Origin: Erythrobacter sp.
GTDB lineage: Bacteria; Pseudomonadota; Alphaproteobacteria; Sphingomonadales; Sphingomonadaceae
Direction: 5' to 3'
DNA length: 64,000 bases
NCBI GenBank assembly: GCA_013822695.1
Contig: PNKW01000003.1
Location: forward strand, 1-64,000
The translations under genes were made by a program, and so were the position numbers. Under the pieces are notes generated by a model, which saw nothing but the letters and a program-made list of their open reading frames with translations, did not search any database and was not told the DNA's origin. Shown here piece after piece: positions 28,266-37,931 of this stretch; position 1 is the stretch's first letter, and each line of letters opens with the position of its first letter.

Positions 28266-29252
28266 ATGGACCGCACCGATTGGCTCAAGATCGCGGCCAT
28301 CGCCGTCACGATCGCCGGGCTCGCCGCGACCCTGATCCTGCTGGGTTCGGTCGGGCTCGGCGAGGTCTTCGGCATTCTCGGACGGATCGGCGCCGCGCGT
28401 TTTGCGATCTATGCCGCCTACACCCTGCTAATCCTCCTGATCCTCGGGGCGGCATGGCAGGTGCTGGTGCCCGGAGCATCCTCGATGCGGTTCGCCTGGG
28501 CCCGCACGATGCGCGAGGCGGCCACCAATATTCTGCCGTTCTCGCAGTTCGGCGGGATTGTGGTCGGCCTGCGCGTCCTGATCGCATCGGGGGTGAGCCA
28601 GCGGAACGCCTATGGCTCGATCATCGCCGATCAGACGGCCGAGCTTGCCGCCCAGCTGGTGTTCACCTTGTACGGGGCGGCGGGATTGCTACTCGTGTTG
28701 CAGGACCGGTCGGACGGCGGAGACCTGCGCAGCCTGGCGCTGGTGGGGCTGGGGGCCAGCCTCGCGATCATGCTCGCCTTCGCCTTCGCGCAGCGCCCGA
28801 TGCTGACCATCGCTGCGCGGATAGGCGGAGCGATCCTGCCGGGATCGGCGGCAGCGGTGGTCGAGGTGCGCGACGAGCTTGACGGAATATACCAGCGGCG
28901 CGGCCGGCTGATCGCCTGCTTCCTGCTCCACCTCCTCGCCTGGGTCGCCAGTGGCGCGGGGGCTGCCATCGCGCTCACCTTCATCGGCTTCGAGGTGCCC
29001 CTTGCGGATGTGCTGGTGATCGAAAGCCTGATCTTCACGCTTCGTACCGCAGCCTTTCTGGTTCCGGGCGGAATTGGCCTGCAGGAAGGGGCCTATGTCC
29101 TGATCGGTCCGCTGTTCGGCCTGCCCGCAGAAGCAGCGCTGGCCCTGTCGCTGGCCAAGCGCGCGCGCGACCTCTTCGTCGATGTGCCCGCCATGGTGAT
29201 CTGGCAGATCGGAGAGGCACGGCTGCTCATCGGATCACGCCGAAGCAGATAG
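28266..29252 (+). CDS. hpnL: HpnL-family integral membrane protein (LPG synthase TM region/flippase-like)
   Basis: Multi-TM, FLVPGGIGLQEGAYVLIGPLFGLPAEAALALSLAKRARDLFVDVPAMVIWQ. Confidence 0.85.
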   Translation: MDRTDWLKIAAIAVTIAGLAATLILLGSVGLGEVFGILGRIGAARFAIYAAYTLLILLILGAAWQVLVPGASSMRFAWARTMREAATNILPFSQFGGIVVGLRVLIASGVSQRNAYGSIIADQTAELAAQLVFTLYGAAGLLLVLQDRSDGGDLRSLALVGLGASLAIMLAFAFAQRPMLTIAARIGGAILPGSAAAVVEVRDELDGIYQRRGRLIACFLLHLLAWVASGAGAAIALTFIGFEVPLADVLVIESLIFTLRTAAFLVPGGIGLQEGAYVLIGPLFGLPAEAALALSLAKRARDLFVDVPAMVIWQIGEARLLIGSRRSR

Positions 29253-29418
29253 CCGCCCCCCCTGCCAGCGACCAAAGCCGTCGCCGTCGAAGACTTTTCG
29301 GACGGCCGCTTTGAAAACGTCTTCGGGACCTGCACGGCCCGAATCATGGGGAACGTGCTGAAAAATTCGGCCAGTCCCCGGCGCAATCCGCCGCCGGGTT
29401 CGTGGGACGCACGTCGGG

Positions 29419-30579
29419 TCAGGCTGCGCGGATGAGGTTGATGCCCTGACCGCTGGCCCATGCGGCGGTGTCCTGCCGCGACAGGGCGGTGGCCATCAGA
29501 TCGGGGAACTGGTCGGGCGTGCAGGCAAACACCGGGCAGCCGAGCGCGGCGAGCGCCTGGGCGTGGGCCTGATCATAGGCCGGTCGCCCATCATCCGACA
29601 GCGCCAGCAGCACGATCAGGTTGACCCCGCTCGACACCATCGCCGCTGCCCGCGCCAGCATCTGCTTGGCATTGCCGCCCTCATAAAGGTCGCTGACCAG
29701 CACCAGATGGGTCTTGGTCGGCTGGTTGATCAGCCCCTCGCAATAGGCCAGCGCCGCGTTGATATCGGTCCCGCCGCCCAGCTGCACGCCGAACAATACC
29801 TCGACCGGATCGGCGAGCTGTTCGGACAAGTCGATGATCGTGGTATCGAAGCACACCAGCTTGGTCTCGAGCACCGGCAGCGAGGCCATCACCGCCGAGA
29901 AGATCGAGGCGTAGACCACCGAACTCGCCATCGAGCCCGACTGGTCGACGCACATGATCACATGATCGAGATCGGCCTTGGCCTTGCTCTTGCGCGCATG
30001 GCCGACCAGCACTTCGGGGATCACGGTCTGATAGTCTTCCTGCCAGTGGTGCAAGTTGGTGCGGATCGTGCGCGGCCAGTCGATATCGGCGGGGCGGGGG
30101 CGGCGGGTGCGCTGGCTGCGGTTGATCGCGCCGCGGATCGTCTCGGTGGTCTTGTGCGCGAGCCGCTTCATCAGCTCGGCCACCACCTGTGCGACGACCA
30201 TCCGCGCGGTAGCCCGGGTCTTGTCCGGCATCGCCCCGCGCAGGGTGATGAGATCGGCAACGAGGTGGACATCAGCCTCGAGCGTCTCGAGGAATTCGGG
30301 TTCGAGCAGCATCGCCTTGAGGTTCAGCCGCTCGAAGGCGTCGCGCTGGATCACCTGCACCACCGGCGAGGGGAAGAACTCGCGAATGTCGCCAAGCCAG
30401 CGCGCAACCCGCGGGGCCGAGGCACCGAGCCCGCCCTTGCGCCGCCCCGGCTGGCCGGTGGGGGCGTAGAGCGCGGTGAGTGCACGGTCGATCCGGATGT
30501 CGGTTTCGCTGAGGCTCTCATCGTTCTGCCCGCCCATGGCGAGCCGCCAGCGGCGCAGGCGCTCGGGTGTGTCGGTCAT
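29419..30579 (-). CDS. VWA domain protein (MoxR-associated)
   Basis: MIDAS motif DQSGSMASS...GGTDINAAL...LVSDLYEGG. Confidence 0.9.
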   Translation of the reverse strand: MTDTPERLRRWRLAMGGQNDESLSETDIRIDRALTALYAPTGQPGRRKGGLGASAPRVARWLGDIREFFPSPVVQVIQRDAFERLNLKAMLLEPEFLETLEADVHLVADLITLRGAMPDKTRATARMVVAQVVAELMKRLAHKTTETIRGAINRSQRTRRPRPADIDWPRTIRTNLHHWQEDYQTVIPEVLVGHARKSKAKADLDHVIMCVDQSGSMASSVVYASIFSAVMASLPVLETKLVCFDTTIIDLSEQLADPVEVLFGVQLGGGTDINAALAYCEGLINQPTKTHLVLVSDLYEGGNAKQMLARAAAMVSSGVNLIVLLALSDDGRPAYDQAHAQALAALGCPVFACTPDQFPDLMATALSRQDTAAWASGQGINLIRAA

Positions 30580-32858
30580 GGCGTGATCCCCAGTATCGTG
30601 CGCAGCAGCGGCAGCGCCTCGGCGATGAAGGCGGGCGAGGCGTCGTCATCCTGCGCGCCGGGGCCGCTCGCGGCAGCGATGGTGCCACTTCCGACGATCC
30701 CGAGAATGCGCTGGCGTCCGGTATCGGCAAAGTCGCTGAAGCCGCGCCGCAGCATCGGCAGCAGCTCGATGAAGCTCTCGTCATCGAGCGCGCAGAGCCA
30801 TGTGTCGAGCGCGGCGAGCAGCGGGCGATCCTGGATCAACACCTCGGCCCCGCCCGCCAGAAAGCTCTCGACAAAGGCGCCCGCCGCCGCCGGGGCCGCA
30901 GGCGGGGTGAGCGCGCGGGAAAAGCTCGCCGCAACCTCTTCCACCGCCCACACCTGCCCGTCATGCAGCAGCCGCAGTGCGAGGCCCGAAACCGCGGGCG
31001 CGCTGCGATCATGCTGGACGATGGCAGCCAGTTCGCGGTGCCACATTGCGATGAGGTGCGCCTCGCCGTGGAGCGCCAGCGCGCGGTCATAGCCGCTCAT
31101 CGCCCGGCGCATCGCCTCGGCCTCGCCCGGCTCGATATCGACCGCTGCAGCCTGCGCGCCCGCGTTGATCTCGGCCGCCAGCGCCGAGACGAGCGCACCC
31201 AGCTGCTCGCTCGGGATCGGCCGGGCGGTGCCATAGCGCAGGATCGAGACCAGCGTCGGCACCGTGTTCATCAGCTGCACCAGATCGCCGCTGTCGACCG
31301 CGGCGGCCTGAAGCCGGGTGATGCAGAGTTCGGCGGCCTCGGGCAGGTCGGCGAGCAGGCAGGCCTTGACCAGACCCGCCAGAACCCCGACGTCACCGCT
31401 ATCGCGGCTCTGCGCGACGGCCTTGCCCGCGGCGGCCTGTTCGATGGTGACGCCATAGACCAGCGCTTCGGCGAGGTTGACCGCAAGTCCGGGGTTCCAG
31501 GCAAGGCGCCATGTCTCGCGGAAGGTGCCGCGCCCGGCTTCGGCATCGAGCAGCCTGCCCCACGGCACGTCGATCAGCGTCAGGCGGTGCAGCAGGGTCG
31601 ATTTGAGCAATCCGGCCTCGGTGCGCAGGTCGAGCGCGATCTCGCGTTCGAGATCCTCGGGCTTCAGCCGGCAGCGCTTCTGCCAGCGTTCGAGATCGGC
31701 GGCGAGCGGCATCTGCGGCACCGCCGGATCGACCGCGCCGACCCGCTCGCCGAACAGCAGCCGCCGCTCGACCAGCCGGTAGGCGACCTCGTCGCCGTGG
31801 CACAGCGCCGCGAGCGTCGCATCGTGCATTTCGGCGAGCCCCGGCGTTGCCTCTCCGCGCAAGGCGGCGAGTGCGATGGCGAGGCGGGAAGCCTCGATGG
31901 TCGAGGCCGAGGCGACCGCGTGGCCTTCCTCGCGCAGCAGGCCCGCAACGCGCGATTGCCACCCGGCGGCGAAGGCTTCGGGCGAGCTCGCCTCGCTCCC
32001 ACCCTGAAGCTGCCAGAGGTGGCGATACCAGCCCGGCGCGGTCACGCCTGCACCATAGCCCGAGGCCGAGGCGAGCCGCGAATCGCTCCATGGCACCCAG
32101 GCGGATTCGACCTTGACCTTGTCCAGCCCGCGCAGGCGCGCGCGGTCCTCCGCCTGCGGCACCTTGGCGCGCAGGGCGGGGACGTGCCACGCGCCGACCA
32201 CCACGGCGATATCGCCCGACTCGTCCTTCAGCGCCGCGCGCAGGGCGAGGCGCATGAAGGCCTCGCGCACCGCATCGCGCGCCTCGCGCCATGGGCTGAG
32301 CCCGCCTTGCGCCTCGCTCGCACTGCGCAGTTCGGTGATCGCGGATTCGATCGCGGCAAACATCGCCGGGCCGGGCTGGCTGCTTTCGACCATGGCGTTC
32401 CACCACGCCTCGCCATCGGTGTAGCCTGCGACGGTGGCCAGCATGTCGAGCGGGTCGCCAGAGACCGGCGGAGGCGGGGCATCGTGCGCCTCGCCATCCT
32501 CATCGTCGGGCGGCAGGTCATCCAGCGCCTTGCCGAAGGCGAGCGCGTGCGCGGCAGGCCAGTCGATGAAGCGGATCGCCCGCCCCCGCGCCAGCGCCCA
32601 GCGCATCGCCTGCCACTCAGGCGAATATTCGGCGAAGGGCGCGAAGATCGCATTGGCGGGATCGTCGGCCTGATAGTGCAGGATCGCCAGCGGCGGCTGC
32701 ATTCCGGCGAGCGCGGCATAGCCCGCCAGCGGTTCGGCCTCGGGCGCGCCCTCGATCAGCACCAGCGCCGGATCGAGCGCGTCGAGCGCCGCGACCAGGC
32801 TCGCTGCCGAGCCCGGCCCATGGTGGCGGATGCCAAAGAGATGCGCGCGCGGGTCCAT
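30576..32858 (-). CDS. DUF5682 family protein, possible EreA/TraB-like hydrolase fold
   Basis: HLFGIRHHGPGSAASLVAALDALDPALVLIEGAPEAEPL and VVVGAWHVPALRAKVP; 760 aa; ATGA overlap with the VWA gene. Confidence 0.8.
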   Translation of the reverse strand: MDPRAHLFGIRHHGPGSAASLVAALDALDPALVLIEGAPEAEPLAGYAALAGMQPPLAILHYQADDPANAIFAPFAEYSPEWQAMRWALARGRAIRFIDWPAAHALAFGKALDDLPPDDEDGEAHDAPPPPVSGDPLDMLATVAGYTDGEAWWNAMVESSQPGPAMFAAIESAITELRSASEAQGGLSPWREARDAVREAFMRLALRAALKDESGDIAVVVGAWHVPALRAKVPQAEDRARLRGLDKVKVESAWVPWSDSRLASASGYGAGVTAPGWYRHLWQLQGGSEASSPEAFAAGWQSRVAGLLREEGHAVASASTIEASRLAIALAALRGEATPGLAEMHDATLAALCHGDEVAYRLVERRLLFGERVGAVDPAVPQMPLAADLERWQKRCRLKPEDLEREIALDLRTEAGLLKSTLLHRLTLIDVPWGRLLDAEAGRGTFRETWRLAWNPGLAVNLAEALVYGVTIEQAAAGKAVAQSRDSGDVGVLAGLVKACLLADLPEAAELCITRLQAAAVDSGDLVQLMNTVPTLVSILRYGTARPIPSEQLGALVSALAAEINAGAQAAAVDIEPGEAEAMRRAMSGYDRALALHGEAHLIAMWHRELAAIVQHDRSAPAVSGLALRLLHDGQVWAVEEVAASFSRALTPPAAPAAAGAFVESFLAGGAEVLIQDRPLLAALDTWLCALDDESFIELLPMLRRGFSDFADTGRQRILGIVGSGTIAAASGPGAQDDDASPAFIAEALPLLRTILGITP

Positions 32859-32865
32859 CGCGGGC

Positions 32866-33948
32866 TTACATCACGTCCCGGATCGCGCCGTAGAGATCCT
32901 TCCAGCCATCGCGCTTGCGCACCACGTTTTCGAGATATTCCTCCAGCGCCAGCACATCCGCCGCCGGATCCTTGACGATCGCGCCGACAAGGTTGGCGGC
33001 CATCGCCGGCGCGTCGATCGCGCCAGCGCCGAAATGCGCGGCTTCCGCCCAGGCGCTGATCCCGACCGAAATCGCCTCGGCGGTGGAGAGCGAGCCGCTC
33101 ACCGTCTTCAGCTTGAGCTTGCCGTCGACCGTCTGGCCGGAGCGCAGCTCGCGGAACAGCATCACGATCCGGGCGATTTCCTTGTCCGCCGGGGCGATCG
33201 GGGGCAGGGCGAGGTTGGTGCCGATCTCGCGCACGCGGCGGGTGACGATCTCGGTCTCCTCGGCGATGGTGGCGGGCGGCGGCAGCACCACCACGTTGAA
33301 CCGCCGCTTCAAGGCCGAAGACAGCTCGTTCACCCCCTTGTCGCGGTTGTTGGCGGTGGCGATCACGTTGAAGCCGGGGCGGGCGTGGACGGCGTCGTCG
33401 AGCTCGGGGATCGGCATCATTTTTTCAGAGAGCACGGTGATCAGCGTGTCCTGCACGTCGGAGCCCATGCGGGTCAGCTCTTCCAGCCGCACCAGCGTGC
33501 CATCCTGCATCGCGCGCATCAGCGGGGTGCGCACCAGCGCCTCGTGGCTCGGCCCCTTGGCGAGCAGCAGGGCGTAGTTCCAGCCATAGCGAATCTGGTT
33601 CTCGTCCGTGCCCGCGGTGCACTGGATCACCCGGTTGGAGGTGCCTGACACGGCTGCGGCCAGGTGTTCTGAGACCCATGACTTGGCCGTCCCCGGCAAG
33701 CCCAGCAGCAGCAGCGCGCGGTCGGTCGCCAGTGTCGCCACGGCGGTTTCGATCAAGCGGCGGTTGCCGACATATTTTGCGCTGATCGGGGTGCCATCCC
33801 GGGCGGTGCCGCCCATGATGTAATCGACCACGGCCTGCGGCGACATCGCCCAGCTGGCCGGGCGCTGCCGGTCATCGCCGCGCTTGAGCGCATCGAGTTC
33901 GGCAGCATAGATATCTTCGGCGCTCTGGCGCAGGCGGGGGTCGGTCAT
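32866..33948 (-). CDS. MoxR-family AAA+ ATPase
   Basis: Walker A LLLGLPGTAKSWVSEHLAAAVSG; NVIATANNRDKGVNELSSALKRRFN. Confidence 0.92.
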   Translation of the reverse strand: MTDPRLRQSAEDIYAAELDALKRGDDRQRPASWAMSPQAVVDYIMGGTARDGTPISAKYVGNRRLIETAVATLATDRALLLLGLPGTAKSWVSEHLAAAVSGTSNRVIQCTAGTDENQIRYGWNYALLLAKGPSHEALVRTPLMRAMQDGTLVRLEELTRMGSDVQDTLITVLSEKMMPIPELDDAVHARPGFNVIATANNRDKGVNELSSALKRRFNVVVLPPPATIAEETEIVTRRVREIGTNLALPPIAPADKEIARIVMLFRELRSGQTVDGKLKLKTVSGSLSTAEAISVGISAWAEAAHFGAGAIDAPAMAANLVGAIVKDPAADVLALEEYLENVVRKRDGWKDLYGAIRDVM

Positions 33949-35360
33949 GACGGGCGCGGTCCTTCCTTGAGGCGGATGAGAATGTCGGCAAGCAGGCGCG
34001 CGCGCCCGGCGATGTCGGGGGGCAGCGGTGCAAGCGTCTGGCTGACCTCTTCGAGGCCGCCATCGGGCATCAGCGCCACTGCGGCGGTGAGCAGGTCGGC
34101 GCCGATATGGCGCGATTGGGTCGCGGCCCGGAACACCGCGCGCGCCTGCGCCAGTGGCAGAGGGCCCTCCATCGCGGCGTGGAGCGCGCTGACGTGGTAG
34201 CGATCGAGCCCTGAAAGATTGAGACGTGTCGGGATCGCCGCGCTCGCCCAGTCGCTGCGTTCGCGTTGGGTGACGAGGCCGAAACTGCCAAGGCCGGTCT
34301 GGAGGAAGCACGTCCACAGATCGGCAAGGCGGCCATTGGCGATGGCGCTGATGACCGGCCAGTTGCGCTCGGCACAGGCCGAAAAGGCGATCCCGCGCAG
34401 CAGCCGCCCGTCATCATGCGCGGCCTCCAGCATGGCCTCGGGCGACATGTCGAATGCGCGGGCGAGCGCGGAGCACCCGATCCCGCCGAAATTGGTCGCC
34501 AGCCAGTCGATCTCGGCGGTGGCCGATTTGACGTTGGCGGGCATTTGCAGGGACAGCGTCACGCGCCGGCGCAGCAGGCCCGTGCTGCCCTGCGTGATCC
34601 GCGAGAGCAGCTCGGCAATCTGCGCCTCGGCCGCGCCTGTGCCGGGCAGCCGCGCCAGCAGCCGCGTCACCGCGCGCTTGACGGTCGGCGCACGGTCGGC
34701 GGCGAGGCTTTCCAGCAGGGGACGATCCTCGCTGCTCAGCCCTGCGCCCAATGCATCGATCAGCCGCAACCGCACCTCCGCCTTTTCAAGCGGCAATTGC
34801 GCCTCGACCAGAGCGCGGGCCCCGGCGGGGTCGGTGACGCGCAGGTCGGCGATGAAGTTGGCCTTGCGCGCAGGCGTTGCGAGCATCCAGTTGGTCTCGT
34901 CGAGGCTCTCCCACATGGCCCAGCCGGTGGCGGCAGCGCCGGCCTCGACCTCGCCCTCGGCAGGGGCGACCCCGAGCATCTCGGCATGCTTGCGGACGAA
35001 ACCGGCAAGGCGCGGAACATCAAAGGGGTGTAGCCGTACCCCGCGGCGCTCCAAGCCCTGCGCCAGCGCGAAGGCGGCGGGATCGTCCGGCGGGTTGCCC
35101 TTGCCGCTCACCAGCGAGAGGATCATGGGCCGCACCGCCGCGGGGAGGATCGGGCGTCCGTCGGGTGCTGCCGCAGCGTCATCAAACACCGTGGGCGGCG
35201 CGGGCAGATCGTAGAGCTGTGCCAGCACAGCCAGCGCGAGCATCCGCGCAGGCGTGCCCTCGGCGCCCGGATCGATCCCTTCGCCCAGCACGCCTGCGGG
35301 ATGAAGCGGACGGCGCCCCGTTCCCTGCATCAGAGCCTCGATGATGGCGGCGGGGGTCAC
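33945..35360 (-). CDS. DUF5691-like HEAT-repeat protein (GTG start overlapping SWIM stop)
   Basis: alpha-helical repeats; position between SWIM and MoxR genes; GTGA/ATGA translational overlaps on both sides. Confidence 0.75.
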   Translation of the reverse strand: MTPAAIIEALMQGTGRRPLHPAGVLGEGIDPGAEGTPARMLALAVLAQLYDLPAPPTVFDDAAAAPDGRPILPAAVRPMILSLVSGKGNPPDDPAAFALAQGLERRGVRLHPFDVPRLAGFVRKHAEMLGVAPAEGEVEAGAAATGWAMWESLDETNWMLATPARKANFIADLRVTDPAGARALVEAQLPLEKAEVRLRLIDALGAGLSSEDRPLLESLAADRAPTVKRAVTRLLARLPGTGAAEAQIAELLSRITQGSTGLLRRRVTLSLQMPANVKSATAEIDWLATNFGGIGCSALARAFDMSPEAMLEAAHDDGRLLRGIAFSACAERNWPVISAIANGRLADLWTCFLQTGLGSFGLVTQRERSDWASAAIPTRLNLSGLDRYHVSALHAAMEGPLPLAQARAVFRAATQSRHIGADLLTAAVALMPDGGLEEVSQTLAPLPPDIAGRARLLADILIRLKEGPRPS

Positions 35361-36730
35361 GGGGCGGTCCACTCGCCGATCAGCGTTTGCGCGAACAGCG
35401 GCGTCAATTCGCGCCCGTCCCAAAGGCCGAACAGGCTGATGTCGTCGACCGTCGCCAGCGGCCGTGCGGCATCATGGGCGGCTGCGGCGAGCGGCAGGGC
35501 CAGGTCATCCCCGCAGGCATAGAGCCGCAGACCGGCCGCCCGCACCCGCACCTTCGCTGCAGTGAGCGGAAAAGTGTCGAGCCACGGCTTGGCCGCCAGC
35601 GCCGCGCGCCATGCCTCCAGCGCCGCCGCGAGCGAATGCGGCCCGCCCGCCCAGCTCTGTGCCGCCGCCTGCGTCCCGCGATGGGCGATGATCTGCGCGC
35701 GCAGCGGGACGGGGGAGGGGTAGTACACCAGCTCGGCATCGAGCACCTCGCCCGGCAGATACATGTTCCCCGCCGCCCCGCCGCTCACCGGGATGAAGTC
35801 GATCAGCACCGCGCAGTGCCCGCCCGCGGCATCGGTCTGGAGCCAGGTCTCGATCCGGCGCAGGCGATCGGGCTGCACCTCGTCCCGCGCCGCCAGAACA
35901 CGCCAGTGTCCATCGATGCGCAGCAGGCCCCTATCCTCCAGCAAGGCTTCGCGTGTCAGGTTCCAGCCCACGGTCTGGCGGACATCGGCCTTGAGCAGTT
36001 CCGGCAGACTGTCCTGCCGGGTATAGGCCTGCCCGATGCAATAGGCCGCCGCCAGCGCCCGGGCGGCGACCTGCGGGCGCTCTTCCTCGGGCACCCGGAA
36101 CAGCGCGGCCGGCAGCGCGGAGATGCGGTTGGCAAGCCCGCCCGCCTTGCCGTCCACCAACCGCTTGGCGAGCGTGGCGCAATCCTGCACCGCACGCTGA
36201 TCGAACCCGGCCAGCCCGCGTTCGAGCTGATCGGTGATCCACTGCTCCATGGCGGCAATGCAGCCGGCGACAAGGCTTTCGCGCTGCGCACGATTGCGCG
36301 CCCGTTGCGCCTCGGCCCGCGCTTCGGTTTCGGCATCCGAGACCGGCGCCTCCTCTTCGACCACCGCAGCGATCGAGGGGCGCTCGGCAGCAGGCTCGGC
36401 CGCCTTGGGCGCCGCTGCGCCGGGCGTCGGCCCGCGCCGCCTGCCGAGCCAGTCATTGACCCATTGCGGCGGCGTGCCCGGCGCAAAGGGCGCGAGCTTG
36501 TCGGCGCGCATCCACATCAGCGCGAGGCTGTGCTTGCAGGGAAACTTCCGGCTCGGACAGGTGCACTTGTAGCCCGCATCCGCCTCGGTCACGGCGATCC
36601 GGTAGGGCGTGGCACCCGAGCCCTGGCATTCCCCCCAGACCAGCCCCTCGCCATTGTCCTGCAAGGTTGGCCACAGCGATGGCTTGAGCAGCTTCTTCGC
36701 CGCCGCGAGCGAGCTCTGGTCGGGTGCCAT
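35357..36730 (-). CDS. SWIM zinc-finger domain protein
   Basis: YKCTCPSRKFPCKHSLALMWMRA matches CxCxnCxH SWIM motif. Confidence 0.92.
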   Translation of the reverse strand: MAPDQSSLAAAKKLLKPSLWPTLQDNGEGLVWGECQGSGATPYRIAVTEADAGYKCTCPSRKFPCKHSLALMWMRADKLAPFAPGTPPQWVNDWLGRRRGPTPGAAAPKAAEPAAERPSIAAVVEEEAPVSDAETEARAEAQRARNRAQRESLVAGCIAAMEQWITDQLERGLAGFDQRAVQDCATLAKRLVDGKAGGLANRISALPAALFRVPEEERPQVAARALAAAYCIGQAYTRQDSLPELLKADVRQTVGWNLTREALLEDRGLLRIDGHWRVLAARDEVQPDRLRRIETWLQTDAAGGHCAVLIDFIPVSGGAAGNMYLPGEVLDAELVYYPSPVPLRAQIIAHRGTQAAAQSWAGGPHSLAAALEAWRAALAAKPWLDTFPLTAAKVRVRAAGLRLYACGDDLALPLAAAAHDAARPLATVDDISLFGLWDGRELTPLFAQTLIGEWTAP

Positions 36731-36868
36731 TTGCTCGATCTTCTGCAGTGAAAGTGCCAAGCGACCCCCCGGAACGGCTATGCGCCTGCTGGTAATGGCA
36801 AATCGTTTCGGTTTGGCAAAGCCTCTGTTTTTGCGGGCGCGGGCGCGATGCAGGCGATTGCGGCTCGC

Positions 36869-37885
36869 CTAACCGAGGCTGGCCAGCCACCGTCCTTCGG
36901 CATCCTCGCGGAAGGCAAACGCGCGCCCGGTGAAGCGCGCAATCAGCGCTGCGGCCGTGCGGGTGTGTTCGGACAGCTTGACCGTGGTGAAGGCGCCCGC
37001 TCCGGCACAAGCAAAGGGCAGCAGCAGCTGATCCTGCAGATACGGCCCCGCGAAGGCGCCCGAGGCAAGGTAGCCCGCCATCCGCTTCGCCGCTGTCTTG
37101 GCAAGGCGTTCGGCCGGAATGCCGATCTGGCCGAAGGCAGACATGACCTCGGTCACATGCTCGCATTCGGCGGTGATCAGCAAGGCGTTGCCGGGGCCGT
37201 GATCGGCGGGAAGCTGGACAGGGGCGAAGGCATCCTCAGGCCAGTCAGCCAGCACCTTGCGCGCGGTCTTGAGCTCGCGGTCGGCGATGTCGAAGGGGAT
37301 GCCCGCGATCAGCGCCTCGACCTTACCCGAGTGGAACGCGCCTCGCTCGATGCATTCGATCGGCGTGAGCGGCGCGGGCGCAATGTCGAGCACGATCCGC
37401 CCCCCGCCGCGAGGGTAGAAGCCGTGGCGCTCGAGGCTCACCGAAAGGCGCGGCCCCATGCGGGTGAGCACCGGAAGCAGCGTGTGCGCGAGGAACTCGA
37501 ACGGCGGGGCCGAGGCGGCATGCGTCCCGCCCTCGATCACGATGCGCGAGGGCGCGTCCGCCAGCATCAGCGGCAGCAGCACGGTCTGCACCACCAGCGC
37601 GGTCGAACCCGCCGTGCCGATGGCGAAGTGGTATTCGCCCGGCACGACGCTGCCGGGTCGGAAGCTCAGATCGGACGAGCCGACCGCCAGCCCCGAACAC
37701 TCCGCCGATCCAATCGCCGCCGCTGCTTCGAGCGCGGTGACGTGCTGGCGCATAAGCCCAGGCTTGGCCCGCCCGCCGCGAATGTTGGTGATGGTGAAAG
37801 GCTCCCCCGTCAGCAGCGACAGCGCCGCCGCATAACGCAGCACCTGCCCCCCGCCTTCGCCTTCGGAACCGTCGATGGTGATCAT
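36869..37885 (-). CDS. rtcA: RNA 3'-terminal phosphate cyclase
   Basis: MITIDGSEGEGGGQVLRYAAALSLLTGEPFTITNIRGGRAKPGLMRQHVTALEAAA. Confidence 0.96.
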   Translation of the reverse strand: MITIDGSEGEGGGQVLRYAAALSLLTGEPFTITNIRGGRAKPGLMRQHVTALEAAAAIGSAECSGLAVGSSDLSFRPGSVVPGEYHFAIGTAGSTALVVQTVLLPLMLADAPSRIVIEGGTHAASAPPFEFLAHTLLPVLTRMGPRLSVSLERHGFYPRGGGRIVLDIAPAPLTPIECIERGAFHSGKVEALIAGIPFDIADRELKTARKVLADWPEDAFAPVQLPADHGPGNALLITAECEHVTEVMSAFGQIGIPAERLAKTAAKRMAGYLASGAFAGPYLQDQLLLPFACAGAGAFTTVKLSEHTRTAAALIARFTGRAFAFREDAEGRWLASLG

Positions 37886-37931
37886 TTCTCTTCTTCTGCA
37901 AATAGGGGCAGGCGGTGCCCGTGAAGGGCAA

